Origin: Dendrophyllia cribrosa
Taxonomy: Eukaryota; Cnidaria; Anthozoa; Scleractinia; Dendrophylliidae
Direction: 5' to 3'
Length of the DNA: 64,000 bases
Assembly: GCA_024195265.1 (NCBI GenBank)
Contig: JAJLRJ010000004.1
Coordinates: 5,299,159 to 5,363,158, forward strand
Shown: positions 22,860 through 34,183 of the stretch, piece by piece
How positions within the stretch are numbered: the stretch's first letter is position 1
Layout of the letters: the number at the start of each line of letters is the position of its first letter
The notes under the pieces: model-generated
Databases searched by the model: none
What the model saw: only the letters and a program-made list of their open reading frames with translations
What the model was told of the DNA's origin: nothing
Position numbers and translations under genes: made by a program

Positions 22860-25365
22860 TAATAGTTGTTTTAAGGCTCAGCCTAAAACAATAATTTCCT
22901 CTTTCTACTCGCTTGCGCCCGCAGCGGCGAGTCTAAAACAAAATAAAAGAAGCTAAGGCTAATGAGGCCTGGCAGCAGTCATTTTTGAGAGCAAGAAAGG
23001 CAGACGAGAGGAACAAGATGCTGTATCTGATATACATGTGACCAGTTTTAAGCATATAATTAATTTTTCCAAAATATTGAAATTGTTTATCAGTCCCCTA
23101 CGACGCATTCCAGGCCTTATTGCCTCGAAAAATGGCTGCTACTCAAGCCAGAGTCGATGAAAATCTTTTATTGAATTGCATTAAAATGTTACAGAATGAT
23201 ATGGGAAAATGTCGAGAAACTGTTCAATTAAATTATCTTGTTTTTATCCAGCTTTTTTTTCTGAACAATAATGTTCTTGGCTCGGTATTTCGGAAACTAA
23301 TCATAGCGCGTGTTCATCCGAGGTTTGCATCTCTCTCTTTCTCAAAGTACTAATTATAGAATGGTATGAAAGTAAGGCAAGAAAATGACAGAAATCCACA
23401 TTGACTTGTTTCAAAACTGAGTTTAAAGTCGATGTTTACTAACGCATTGATTATAATAACTATATTGCGTTTAAAGTAGTCATTGATTTCTTTAATTTTA
23501 GATTGAGTAATTATTTTTATTTAGTGTTCAGTTAGTTTTATTTTGTTTAATTCAGTGTTATATTTTCAATGAGATTTTCTGTCTGGATTTCATTCATATT
23601 TCGTTGTGGCTTATGTCACTCGCAAGTAGAAAGTATAGAATTCAGTAGAAACAAAACCTTGGCTTAATTTTAAAGCCCTGGATTAGTATCAATCAGCTTT
23701 CAAAAAACCGAGCCACGTGAATTACACCTTGTAAGAAAATAGGTAGAAGAAAATATGCATATGGTTACTTGAAACAAAGATCTGTTGAAAATACTTGCAA
23801 TCACTCTTTTGCCACCAATGCATGTGAAAATTCTTCCAACTCTTTTCCGCACATTTTATAATAATATCATTGTTATAAAAAATAATTCTTCGTGTTCTGA
23901 TTTTATAAACAGCAGCTTTGTCTGTCTTTGATTCTTCCCAATGGATTGAACCCGGTTGAAAGGCTAGCGTATGTCGATCACTTTTCACTCATTTGAAATC
24001 CAGCTAAACAACAACATGGTGACTTCATGACCAAGGAAACGCCCTAAAAATAGAAAAGATACAAAATCAGTAGGCGGATGACGGATTTCACTAGACTCGG
24101 CCTCCTGTTCTTCGAGCTCTTTAACTATCATTATCCGCGTCTCCTGAGCATAACTAATAAGCATTTTCGTTTCCAAAGACCTTGTTGCTGAACAAAAGGA
24201 ATGCTGTATCATGTGTATGGCACAGTATTGGTGATGCTAGAATGTCCGCCCAAAATAGAGATAATTCGAGAAATAAAGTCCCCATATTTTACGTGTACCA
24301 CTTTTCGAGGCATGCTTACATAAATTTGTGCTGTTTTCTTTAGCAAACAATCCATTTTCCCTCAGAATAAAGGTTATTTTCGTATTTTTGTAACGAATCT
24401 GGTTCAGTTTGAAGACGAACCTGAAAAAGAAAAAAAAAACAATTGAAACCACCAGAGTAAGCAATAAATGATCAAACTCTAATGGCGGGAAAGTGGATAT
24501 TGAAGTTCGCCTTACAAACGTTATTGGCATGTATTGCCAGTGAGAACATTCGTATAACCCATTCCCTCCCTCCCTCCCATCTCCAATCCAACAGCCCCTT
24601 CCCAACCCCATCCAGACACACACACCATTTGTTCCCTTAGGTTTCCAATCCGGACTTCTTTGAATAGGCGTGTACTGAAGTTTGTGTGTTTAATTATTAT
24701 TATCAGTGGTTCTCATCTAGCTCCGAGGAGTTTTCCTATCTCCACAAGGAAGATTTAGGTTAACAGTTTTGTCTTGAAAATCACTTGCTGGTGATGATTG
24801 GCCTATAGCTGTCATAAATACGTCATATTAAACATACCGATTGAACTTGTCGTTATGACTGTAACCTGCCAAACGTGATATGAGAAGTTCCAACTCATGT
24901 TCAGTTTTATTGTCATTCCGCTGAATGTCCCTCTTTCCAGCTGATGATAAATATTGTTAATCTACAAACTTAAAACGCAATCAGTCAGTACAATTTATGA
25001 AAAGGTGACAGTTCAGTTCTTGTCCGTGATGCCCGCAAGAGACAAAAATAATTGCAATTCCTGCAATGATTGGCCTAGTTCCGCAGGCAATAGATTAGTG
25101 GTAGAGCTCTTTCAATTACGGCAGCACTTATATTATGTTTAATATATGGCAAACTGAACTGCATATCAGGCTCGAATTCCTTACAACTGAGCACCTTACT
25201 AATAACTGTTTGTATTGGCCAAGGTTTCTATGATCATTTTAACTAACTTTTTTTTCTTTCATCCGTAGTTCACTTTTTAATGTAAAATTATTATATTATT
25301 GTTACAGAGCAATAAGTAGTTTCAATCTAATATTTGCATTTTTGATTCAAAAAATTAAAACGAAA
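22860..25365. other. Intergenic, no gene recognised
   Basis: AT-rich, with short frames only (the longest about 128 codons at 24237-24623 minus, low complexity and without a domain). A frame at 23120-23353 plus (MPRKMAATQ...) is too short and isolated to support. Confidence 0.4.
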
Positions 25366-25369
25366 TTGT

Positions 25370-25560
25370 ATGACCCTCACTTCAGTACACACTGTTCTCT
25401 GGCGGTAGTGGCAGCCATGATAGATTTCGCCAGTGACCCGATAAAAAGCCCGCCTTCTTAACAGCACGGTAAACTATCAACTGGCTCCGAGTTGAGTTAT
25501 TCTCCATTCAACTGTGCCGATTAGCGTGCGACCTGCTAGAAGATGTCCCCGTTCTCATCC
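25370..25560. repeat. Diverged interspersed repeat, copy 1
   Basis: Contains GGCGGTAGTGGCAG, a GAGTTGAG block, CAACTGTGCCGATTAGCGTG and CTAGAAGATGTC. The same series recurs in order at 26040-26260. Confidence 0.55.
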
Positions 25561-26039
25561 TGGGTTCGGACGGATGATCGTTTGGTGCAGACTGAGATAA
25601 ATGTTGCTCTAAAAACTTAAAACACAGCAAGTCACTAATGGATTATAATGATCGGATGTCAGTTTTTCTAAAGTAAATATTGAAAAGCCATCATTTCTTC
25701 AGTGTTCTTGTTTGTGATGTTCTACAAAAGACAATTTAATAATACCAGATAAATTGCTTGAACTTAGTTTAGTTTGCAACATATGACAAACTTTACGGGT
25801 TCGAATCCCGTGCAAGGCAGAATTTAATATTCTGTGTTTTATTTTACAACTTCCTGGGCCGTCGATATTTCCAGGATCGCCGTTTGATTCATTCATCCAT
25901 TTGTTCATGGCTAATTTTATAAATATGACTTTTTCAAGCTACACCATTATTATTAAACTCAACAACAAGTCTTTCTCTGAAATTGCAATCTGATTTCCAA
26001 CTGTTATATTTTGGGATTTTCGGCGACGTAGAAAATTGA

Positions 26040-26265
26040 AACAAAATTGTGACCCCCGCTTGAATACAGACCGTCCGTTTGGCGGTAGTACTTGATTGCT
26101 AAGTGCACCCACTCCGGTATGACCCGGATGAAACTACCTGTCATCCTAGGCGATCACAGTACAGTATAGTATCGGTTAGCTCTGGATTGAGCCGTCCAGT
26201 CAACTTCGTTGATCTGCGATAACTGTACCCGTGTGCAATGCCGCTAGAATGTCGCCGGTTTCACC
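26040..26265. repeat. Diverged interspersed repeat, copy 2
   Basis: Contains TTTGGCGGTAGTACTTG, GATTGAGCCGTCCAG, GATCTGCGATAACTG and CTAGAATGTCGCC, parallel to 25370-25560. The region between and after the copies holds no gene; a B-box-like GGGTTCGAATCCC at about 25797 lacks the rest of a tRNA. Confidence 0.55.
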
Positions 26266-26892
26266 TCGCGGGGCAGTATGACTTTGTAGTGACCACCGCT
26301 GTACTCCATACCTACGGGACGAGAAAGTGAGACAAGCACCAAGTGGAACGCACGAAACCCTCCACCTAGCTTTGGGTCACCCCATTTGCAGCTGCTGGCC
26401 ATCTTTCCGTTATTGATTTTGTTTTATCGATAATTGTGTGCTCGATTTTTTAGTTACTTTAGCAGTTGAATCCAACGGCAGAAAAAAACTATAGGTAGCT
26501 GAGGTCGCCATCTGTCAATATGACCCGAGTTTGCATCCCGGTGGTAACGGATTGAATGAATGACTTTTGTGTTAATTTGCTTTACATGATATGAATAGAA
26601 TTATATCTTGCCTTGCAAATCGCGTTGGACGTACAGTATCTTGAATCCTGACCTTTAACTCGGCATCCTGTAGAGAATAGAAATTCAGTTATTTCCGCCA
26701 CTTAAGGTTATTTTCTAACCTTTTGTTTTAATTTTCTAATTCGATTTTTATGATCAATCAAAAGAAGAAAAAAGTGCTTTTAAGTTTCTCTTGCAATGTC
26801 ACTACATTTGATATGGTTTTCTCAAAGCTCCCAAATAAGTTTCGACCCCCAAAGCTATTATAAACTCTGCTTGAAACCATTAAATCTATTCT

Positions 26893-27012
26893 GGGGTCGA
26901 TTCAATAAAACTTTTACAAGTGTAATTTACAAGTGTAGCTATTGTTTTCAATCTCTGAAACAATGACTACACTTGTAAATTACACTTGTAAAAGTTTTAT
27001 TAAATTGACCCC
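26893..27012. mobile_element. 120-bp hairpin MITE (GGGGTC...GACCCC)
   Basis: Arms beginning GGGGTCGATTCAATAAAAC and ending in its near-complement (GTTTTATTAAATTGACCCC) contain TTTACAAGTGTAATTTACAA in inverted order around a short TTCAATCTCTGAA centre. The element is almost entirely self-complementary and non-coding. Confidence 0.8.
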
Positions 27013-27373
27013 TGTACAAAACTTGGCATTTCGGGTCAAAAAGATTTTTAGAACGTTTAAGAAAGGCACGCCTGTATATGAGATGTTCTATCCTAGGCGA
27101 TATAAAGAGGCTTGCTAAGCTTAGACCTAAGCCGAGATATCCCCAGTCATAGGGTGTGGCCGAGCGATAAACGAGACAGGGGACACGCGCGAAACAATTG
27201 CCTCGCGTGTGTTCATGATATTTCTGTTTTTGCTTGACTATGCCTGATAGACAAATAAAACAGATCCTGAGTGCAAGGTAACTGGCAAGATTGATGTTTA
27301 TTTGCATGTGGAATGTTATTAAAATATCAGAGTTTTAAGTATCTCTTACTTGCTTTGTGTTTGGAACATAAAA
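27013..27373. other. Intergenic, no gene recognised
   Basis: A 119-codon minus-strand frame at 26948-27307 overlaps the hairpin MITE and shows no domain, so it is not called as a gene. Confidence 0.4.
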
Positions 27374-27738
27374 TTATTTGTTCTTTGCATCTTCCAGACT
27401 AGTCACTGCTGAGTACTGGATCTGCGATAGTATGTTATCTTTATACCTGTAGTAGAAAAAGGGAAAGACATTTAATCAATTGATTTAAAAGAGACCTTCA
27501 GTCTGAATTTCAAAATAAGCCTCGTGTGGCGTGGCAAGTTTAATTATTTCTTTCACCGAGGTTTCTACTAAAGATTGTTTTCCGCAATTATCTCTGGGTT
27601 CGCGCTATTGACGAATTCCTCTAATGCAGGAGAAAGAGAAGATTTGTCATAAGTACTTACATTGCAAATCTCCTGCTTTTTCTGTCAGACTTAGACTGAT
27701 ACTGATTCTTCGTTCCTTAGCAATTCTCTGTTTGTTAT
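27374..27738 (-). CDS. Two candidate exons of an unidentified host gene
   Basis: At 27661-27738 a 78-bp stretch is preceded on the minus strand by TTTTGCAG and followed by GTAAGT, both good splice signals. One frame is open (NKQRIAKERRISISLSLTE...). At 27374-27446 another stretch follows a TTTTTCTACTACAG acceptor-like site and reads about 23 codons (YKDNILSQIQYSAV...) to a TAA. Direct splicing of the two does not keep both frames open, so an exon may be missing or one call is wrong. No domain is recognised. Treat as weak. Confidence 0.22.
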
Positions 27739-28375
27739 CTGCAAAACTGGGAAAAGAAAAGGGAAATTAACGCAATAATAACGAACCCGTTATTGCAAAT
27801 TCATAAATAATATTTTTATACCAAGACACTACAATGGTGATGTTATTGACCAAGATAAATGATTCACTGAGACAGTCAGTCCGGTCTAAATGACAGATAG
27901 ATTCGATCAGAAAATTAAAACTATACAAATGAAAAGACAATCATCGGAAATATATAACAACATTTATACAACTTTAGCTTAGTCATCATCTTTAAATTCG
28001 GACTTTTGAATAATTTCTAAATAGAGTAGCAATTCTTCACAACTTTCCTACCACTTGACTTTGTTTATAGTTACATATTATCGGCAACTGAGGAGAGCAA
28101 ATTTGAAATAACAATAAAGCACGTTTCAACGCAGCTTCGTTATCAAAAGTACTTTTACTTGTATAAAAATACCTGGCGAAATGAACGACAGAAAAGTTTT
28201 ACTTGTATGTCGGTGAAGAGAAATTAATTTGGTCTTGATTCATACTCAAAATGTCGTGAATGATAACTGTTTATTTTAGCCCTAGCCTGCACAATAGGCG
28301 CTTCTGTGGGTGTGCTAGCGCAAGAAACGTGCGCGGAGCCACGCAATGGAGAGAAGAAAAATGCCTTTTGTTCAG

Positions 28376-28436
28376 GCTACTTTAGCTCGGGCTATCGACG
28401 GTTCTGCTTATTTAATTAGATATTACTTACCTCATA
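28376..28436. repeat. 61-bp copy of bases 1-61 at the gap edge
   Basis: Exact duplicate of the first 61 bases, ending at the first N. Confidence 0.9.
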
Positions 28437-28936
28437 NNNNNNNNNNNNNNNNNNNNNNNNNNNNNNNNNNNNNNNNNNNNNNNNNNNNNNNNNNNNNNNN
28501 NNNNNNNNNNNNNNNNNNNNNNNNNNNNNNNNNNNNNNNNNNNNNNNNNNNNNNNNNNNNNNNNNNNNNNNNNNNNNNNNNNNNNNNNNNNNNNNNNNNN
28601 NNNNNNNNNNNNNNNNNNNNNNNNNNNNNNNNNNNNNNNNNNNNNNNNNNNNNNNNNNNNNNNNNNNNNNNNNNNNNNNNNNNNNNNNNNNNNNNNNNNN
28701 NNNNNNNNNNNNNNNNNNNNNNNNNNNNNNNNNNNNNNNNNNNNNNNNNNNNNNNNNNNNNNNNNNNNNNNNNNNNNNNNNNNNNNNNNNNNNNNNNNNN
28801 NNNNNNNNNNNNNNNNNNNNNNNNNNNNNNNNNNNNNNNNNNNNNNNNNNNNNNNNNNNNNNNNNNNNNNNNNNNNNNNNNNNNNNNNNNNNNNNNNNNN
28901 NNNNNNNNNNNNNNNNNNNNNNNNNNNNNNNNNNNN
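28437..28936. other. Assembly gap (500 N)
   Basis: A run of exactly 500 N, probably a fixed-length scaffold gap of unknown true size. Open frames across it are meaningless. Confidence 0.99.
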
Positions 28937-29057
28937 GATGTGCTTGTGATCGACCGCGCGCCAACTTTCGTGTTGTCAAAGACAAGTATCTGGTTTCATC
29001 CTCAACTCTGATTGGTCCATTAGAACCAAGTCACGCGCTGACAACACGACCGTGTCG

Positions 29058-29187
29058 GGTATTTCCATGTCCCCTACTATATAATTTAAGACAGAACTGC
29101 ACCTAGCCTCCCGGAAGCTTATTTAAGCAACGGGCGCCGCGGTGTTGCCAATTGAAGAAATGCGCACCCTTTGTATATCGCAATGGC
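29058..29187 (+). repeat. Left terminal inverted repeat, outer Polinton
   Basis: It matches the reverse complement of 62404-62532 through TTTAAGACAGAACTGCACC, GGAAGCTTATTTAAGCAA, GGTGTTGCCAATTGAAGAAA and CACCCTTTGTATAT. It also carries the TATA-like motif and the start region of the PolB gene. The right copy does the same for the transglutaminase-like gene, so both terminal genes read inward from the repeats. Confidence 0.85.
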
Positions 29188-32100
29188 CGCAGCACTTCAG
29201 TTCGTTCGGAGACATCAGGGTTGGCGTGATTGGCTACACAGTTATAAAATGACCGTCCCTGCAGACTACCCAGTACATGATTTCGCAAGATATGAAGCCA
29301 TTAGAGGTGGTAGCTACATTCCTCTTTCTCCAATGCTTAAAGCAAAACAAGCTACCATAAACGTAAAGAATAGAGATAAGCAATGCCTACGATGGGCTCT
29401 ACAAGCTGCATTATTTCCCACTCAAGATAGGAGGCATTCAGACAGACCAAGCAAATACCCGACCGAAGATGGTTTAGACTTTACTGGGATCTCTTCCCCC
29501 ACAACCTTAGATCAAATCTCAAAAGTAGAAAAACTTAATAACCTTGCAATAAATGTTTTTGGCCAGAAAAACGGTAAAACAATAGTTCTTAGAATTAGTA
29601 AAGTAGAAGACCCTAATATAAGAAGAATAAACCTAATGCTACATAACAAGCCTAAGTAGACTTCTTCATAGTAATTATACAGCAGGCCGGAGGATTCATT
29701 TCTGTGACAGATGCCTTCAAGGGTTTTCATCGCAAGATGTTCTCGACGATCATCGGGGTTACTGCAGAGGTATCAAAGGTAGACCAGTTCGAGTTGAAAT
29801 GCCAAAAGAGGGTGAAAACATCCTACATTACGAGAACTATCAGAACCAGATGAAAGCGCCTTACGTTATCTATGCCGACTTCGAAAGTCTAGTCACAAAA
29901 ATCAACACTTGCAAGCCAGACCTAAAAGAAAGCAGCACAACCAAAACAGCAGTACACACACCATGTGGGGTTTGCTTTATGGCCTTTCGCTCTGATGGTA
30001 AAACAAAAGGGGCCATACTTATACAGAGGTGAGGACGCGGTGAAGCGGTTTCTGTACTACATTCAATTGTTAGAGAGGGAGATAAGAGACGAACTTCATC
30101 ACAAGAAGCCCATTTCAATGGCAAGAGAAGACTGGGCAGATTTTAACAACGCAAGTTGCTGTAGCATTTGTGATGGGTGCCTCTACAAAGAGAACTTCAA
30201 CGACTCTATCGAAGTTTACGATCCAAACACGGGAACATACATGGGTCTGGTTCATCATAAAACTCACAAATGCTACTCCAATGCATTTAAAACTTACATC
30301 GAAAACGAAAAAACGGGGCGTTTGGAGGCGTTTTCATTCGTTGGCCCAAGAAACCGAAGGCAACAAAAAACAAAGCCCATCTTTGAGCAGGTTGATTGCC
30401 TCTTCTGTGGGGAGTCTCTTGTACGAGACTTTATGAGAGACGCTGTTAGAGACCACTGCCACATAACAGGAAAGTATCGTGGCGCCGCACACAAAGCGTG
30501 TAATATAAATCACTTCAGAATCAGCCCGGAAATGTGATAATCCCTGTTGTCTTTCACAACTTGAAGGGCTACGATGCACATCATATCATGAGAGGTATAG
30601 CCGAAGTACAATCTGATTTGAAGTGCATCCCAACAAATATGGAGAAATACGTCTTATTCTCCCTAGGCAACTTGAGGTTCATTGACAGCTTACAGTTCAT
30701 GCAGTCAAGCCTCGATATTCTGGTTAAATCAAACAAACCAGAGTCCTTCACAATCACGGAAAACCGTGAAAAGGATCCCAATAAACTCGAGCTTCTTCTA
30801 CAAAAAGGAATCTACCCATACGAGTACATGGACTCTTGGGAACGGTTCGAGGAGGAGTCACTCCCAGAGAAGGGCGAGTTCTATAGCGATCTCAAAAGGG
30901 AACACATTACCGACGAGGACTACATCCATGCGCAGGAAGTGTGGAAAGTGTTTGAATGTAAAAACCTCGGCGACTATCACGATCTTTACTAAGCTTAGAG
31001 ACAGATGTGTTGCTTCTGGCTGATGTTTTCGAGAATTTCAGAAAAACTTGCCTCAAACACTACAAACTTGACCCTGCGCATTACTATACAAGCCCGGGCC
31101 TAAGCTGGGACGCTCTTTTAAAATACACAGGCGTAAACCTAGAGCTGCTCACAGATGTGAATATGCACCTCTTTGTTGAAAAGGATATGCGTGGTGGTAT
31201 TTCAATGGAGAGCAGGCGTTTCTGCAAAGCGAACAACCCTTTTCTTGATGACTACAACCTAGATCAAGAAACCATCTACATCATGTACTTCGATGCAAAC
31301 AATCTCTACGGTTGGGCCATGAGTCAACCCCTCCCAGTTGGCAACTTTCAATGGTGCAGAGTGTTCCCAACACAGCACCAAATCAGGAAGTGGTCTCCAA
31401 ACAGAAAGATTGGCTATATCCTCGAGGTGGACTTGGAGTATCCCGAGGAGATGCATGATGAGCACAACGCCTACCCTCTAGCCCCAGAAAAGCACAGAGT
31501 CGAAAAGTCGTGGATGTCTCGTTATCAAAGGTCATTGGTAAATGGGCAGGCAGAGGATAAGACAGAGAAGTTGCTCCTAACCCTAAAGGACAAAACCAGA
31601 TATGTTCTACACTACAGGAATCTTCAGCTTTATCTCGAGCTAGGAATGAAGTTGAAGAAGATTCATAAAATCCTGAAATTCGAGCAGAAGCCTTGGATGG
31701 AGCCGTACATAAGGCTGAACACAGAACTCAGAAAGGAAGTCACGTCAGAGTTTGAGAAGAACTTTTTCAAGCTGATGAACAACTCTGTCTTTGGCAAGAC
31801 CATGGAGAACCTTAGAAACCGCATTGATATGAGGCTTGTTCGCGTGAATGAGACAGACAAGTTGAGAAAGCTTATCTCAAGCCCCCCGTTTGCCAGAGCA
31901 ACAGTCTTTGGTGAAAATCTTGCCGGGATTCAAATGCACAAGGATAAAATCTTACTCAAACGCCCAGTCTACACCGGCATGTGCATACTGGATCTCTCAA
32001 AGACCTTGATGTACGATTTCTACTATAAGCACCTCAAGTTAAAGTACGGCTCGCGATGTGATCTACTCTATACAGACACAGAAAGCCTGCTTCTAGAGAT

Positions 32101-32541
32101 CAAGACAGAGGATGTCTACAAGGACATGGAGAATCGTCTGGATGAACCCTACGACACGAGTGATTTTCCGAAAGACCACCGTCTTCACAGCCAGAAGAAC
32201 AAGAAGGTTATCGGCAAGATGAAGGACGAGTGCGCGGGCGCCCCCATCTCGGAGGTGGTGTGCTTGCGCTCGAAGATGTACTCAATCTTGCTTGAAAGCC
32301 AGAAGAACATCAAAAAAGCAAAGGGCACGACCAAGGTTGTGACGAAGAAGGAGATTACACACCAGAACTACAAGGACGCCCCCTTCAAAAAGGAGGCCTT
32401 CAAACACGGGATGGATATGCTCAGGAGCGTGGATCACCAGATCTACGGCGTGCATCTAAACAAGACAACGCTCTCTGCAGGCTGCAGGAGGATGGCGTCC
32501 ACACGCTGGCATACGGTCACAAAGATATCGGCGGCAACTGA
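29183..32541 (+). pseudogene. polB: Protein-primed family B DNA polymerase, frameshifted (outer Polinton)
   Basis: Replicative polymerase of the outer element, in at least five pieces. These are 29183-29659 (N-terminal region, start ATGGCCGCAG after a GTATAT motif), about 29658-30032 (CDRCLQGFS zinc finger and YADFES exonuclease motif), 29965-30537 (endonuclease VII-like RDHCHITGKYRGAAH zinc segment), 30534-30992 and 31007 to about 32541. The last piece has motif A-like FDANNLYGWAM and motif B KLMNNSVFGKTMEN. Motif C is TDTES rather than the TDTDS seen in the nested element. The final codons lie in a different frame near 32480-32541. The breaks are small indels. Order and motifs match the intact polymerase at 37798-41511. 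It converges on the integrase gene. Confidence 0.9.
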
Positions 32542-32544
32542 GTA

Positions 32545-33424
32545 TCTGGCGGCACAACCATCAGCTCCTCACGGACGAAGCCCCGTTGGGTTCATCGACC
32601 AGATCGGATCGGTCGCCCGCCTACCACCGCCCTCAAGTTCGCCAGGCTGATACAAATATCTCACACTCACCCTGGGAGGGAGCTTCTTCTCCTTCTCTCC
32701 CACTGGTCTCAAATAGGGGGTAGAGGGTTTGGCAGAAACGGCTCTCTTTGATTGCTTGAGCGGGCTTCTTACCAGTCAATCTAGTCACATCATTGTTTAA
32801 AGCCGACACAACGTCTGGCAACCTTCGTACCCATTCAGTCGACCTCTGGTCGGCGGGAAGACGCATTTCAACCGCATACTGGTGCCCAAACAACCTTTCT
32901 GCTAGGGTTCGGTTGAATCTTTCAACTATCGCTTGGTCTCTGTGGATAGCAACCCGCCCGCGACGAATTGCAGTTTTATTATCCCCCATAGCCTTCGTCA
33001 CAGCCCCCATAAATTCACGCCCAGGGTCAACCTGCAACAGTTGTGGCCATTTCAAAGGCCCGCGTCTGTAAATCTTCTGAAAGGCTTTCGAAACCTCTAG
33101 AGACTCTTTCGAAGTCAAGGGCTCTGCTGCTTTGTAACGGCTAGCCACATCAACAACAGTCAAACAATATTTGTAAACCTTTCTCCCACGAGGAAGTTTG
33201 TCGTTGGGCAAAAAAAAGTAGATCTGCTTGATGCACCGCATTGGGCGTGAAGACATCAAACTTTGGCCGAGGGATGTGGCGTGGCGCTGGGAGGTAAACC
33301 TGCCAAAGGTCTTGTTTGACGAGCCACTTTTTCGCCATCTCCTCAGAGACCTTGGCCGCTGCAGCTAGCTTTTTGTATAATAGCCTTTAGGGCTGTAATA
33401 GATCTTTGAGAGTTTCGCATCCAT
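32545..33424 (-). pseudogene. Retroviral-type (DDE) integrase, frameshifted (outer Polinton)
   Basis: The likely start is the ATG at 33424, a few bases after a TATATATGG stretch. The reading frame then changes near 33350 and again near 33200. The core keeps LTVVDVASRYK with the first catalytic Asp, LQVDPGREF with the second, and IVERFNRTL with the catalytic Glu. The C-terminal segment is shifted again near 32700, and its end overlaps the 3' end of PolB tail-to-tail. It would insert the element and make 6-bp target duplications. The catalytic triad is intact here although the frame is broken, the reverse of the nested copy. Confidence 0.88.
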
Positions 33425-33436
33425 ATATATGGGGCT

Positions 33437-33871
33437 TTAAAGAAAGCGAAAAGCTGCATACCCAATAGAGAGCGCGCCAGTGCCGATAAACAGGAGCTCG
33501 CCTTGCTTCTGCTGTGGGCTGGGTTTATAGAAGTCAGATAACTCGGGTTCTTTTGCGCTGATGTGCAGAGGACGTTGGCCACGATAGGTTTGGCTGTAAA
33601 GCGCCAGAGCTTGGTCGGTGTCGTGGAAGTTTTGTTTCGCTTGATCTTTGATCCGATCATTGGTTGCAACCCAGTCGATGAGCTTTGTGCGGTCTTTTTG
33701 GTATTTGACCCAAGCCGCTTGATATGCTTCCAATGCTTTGTCATGCCTGATCGTCTCATCTAGAGCGGCTTGGCCGTTGTCGCCGGAACAAGCTTTTGCG
33801 ATATAATTACCGCCAGTAAAAGCGGCTGCATTGAGAATTGCTCCACCAATCATAATAGCGATTGAGGCCAT
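33437..33871 (-). CDS. Small membrane protein, 144 aa (outer Polinton)
   Basis: Start chosen at MASIAIMIGG (33871), directly downstream of a GTATATACACACGAC promoter-like stretch, rather than the earlier in-frame codon. A hydrophobic N-terminus (about residues 3-25) and a hydrophobic C-terminus (LLFIGTGALSIGYAAFRF) flank a charged, helical middle (KALEAYQAAWVKYQKDRTK). It is one of the few undamaged genes of the outer element. Function is not known; two terminal membrane segments around a coiled middle suggest a virion or membrane component. Confidence 0.75.
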   Translation of the reverse strand: MASIAIMIGGAILNAAAFTGGNYIAKACSGDNGQAALDETIRHDKALEAYQAAWVKYQKDRTKLIDWVATNDRIKDQAKQNFHDTDQALALYSQTYRGQRPLHISAKEPELSDFYKPSPQQKQGELLFIGTGALSIGYAAFRFL

Positions 33872-33896
33872 TTTGTCGTGTGTATATATTGTGTTT

Positions 33897-34118
33897 TTAC
33901 ATTGAGGTGGGAAGGATTTTCTGGTCCTCAAGGTATTTCTTGAGCGCGATGCTCCCAGCCATGGCGGCCGTGAACTTTACGTAGTTCATGAGATTCGCGC
34001 TGGGGTCGGCCGTGAGGTTTTCCTTGATCGTCTTTCGACCAATCCACCCAATACCGGCGACAAGGCCAGTGATTGTTGCAGCATCGAGCAGAGATTTCAC
34101 GAGCTTGTTGTCAGACAT
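33897..34118 (-). CDS. Small hydrophobic protein, 73 aa (outer Polinton)
   Basis: A short protein (MSDNKLVKSLLDAATITGL...) with hydrophobic stretches near residues 12-26 and 47-58. The ATG at 34118 follows a TATACATACACC motif. It is in the leftward cluster of small membrane-protein genes. No known domain. Confidence 0.65.
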   Translation of the reverse strand: MSDNKLVKSLLDAATITGLVAGIGWIGRKTIKENLTADPSANLMNYVKFTAAMAGSIALKKYLEDQKILPTSM

Positions 34119-34183
34119 GGTGTATGTATATGATTTTAAATTTCGGTCGACTCCTCATCGTCTCGGTGGCTGGGGTCTGTTTG

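Noticed and set aside
24237..24623. 128-codon minus-strand frame
   Set aside because: Low complexity (poly-Phe from an A-rich tract), no domain, no neighbours.
25770..25830. tRNA-like T-arm GGGTTCGAATCCC
   Set aside because: No matching acceptor stem or D/anticodon arms 60-75 bases upstream; at most a decayed tRNA-derived repeat.
28346..29011. Open frames of about 190-220 codons on both strands
   Set aside because: They run almost entirely through the 500-N gap.
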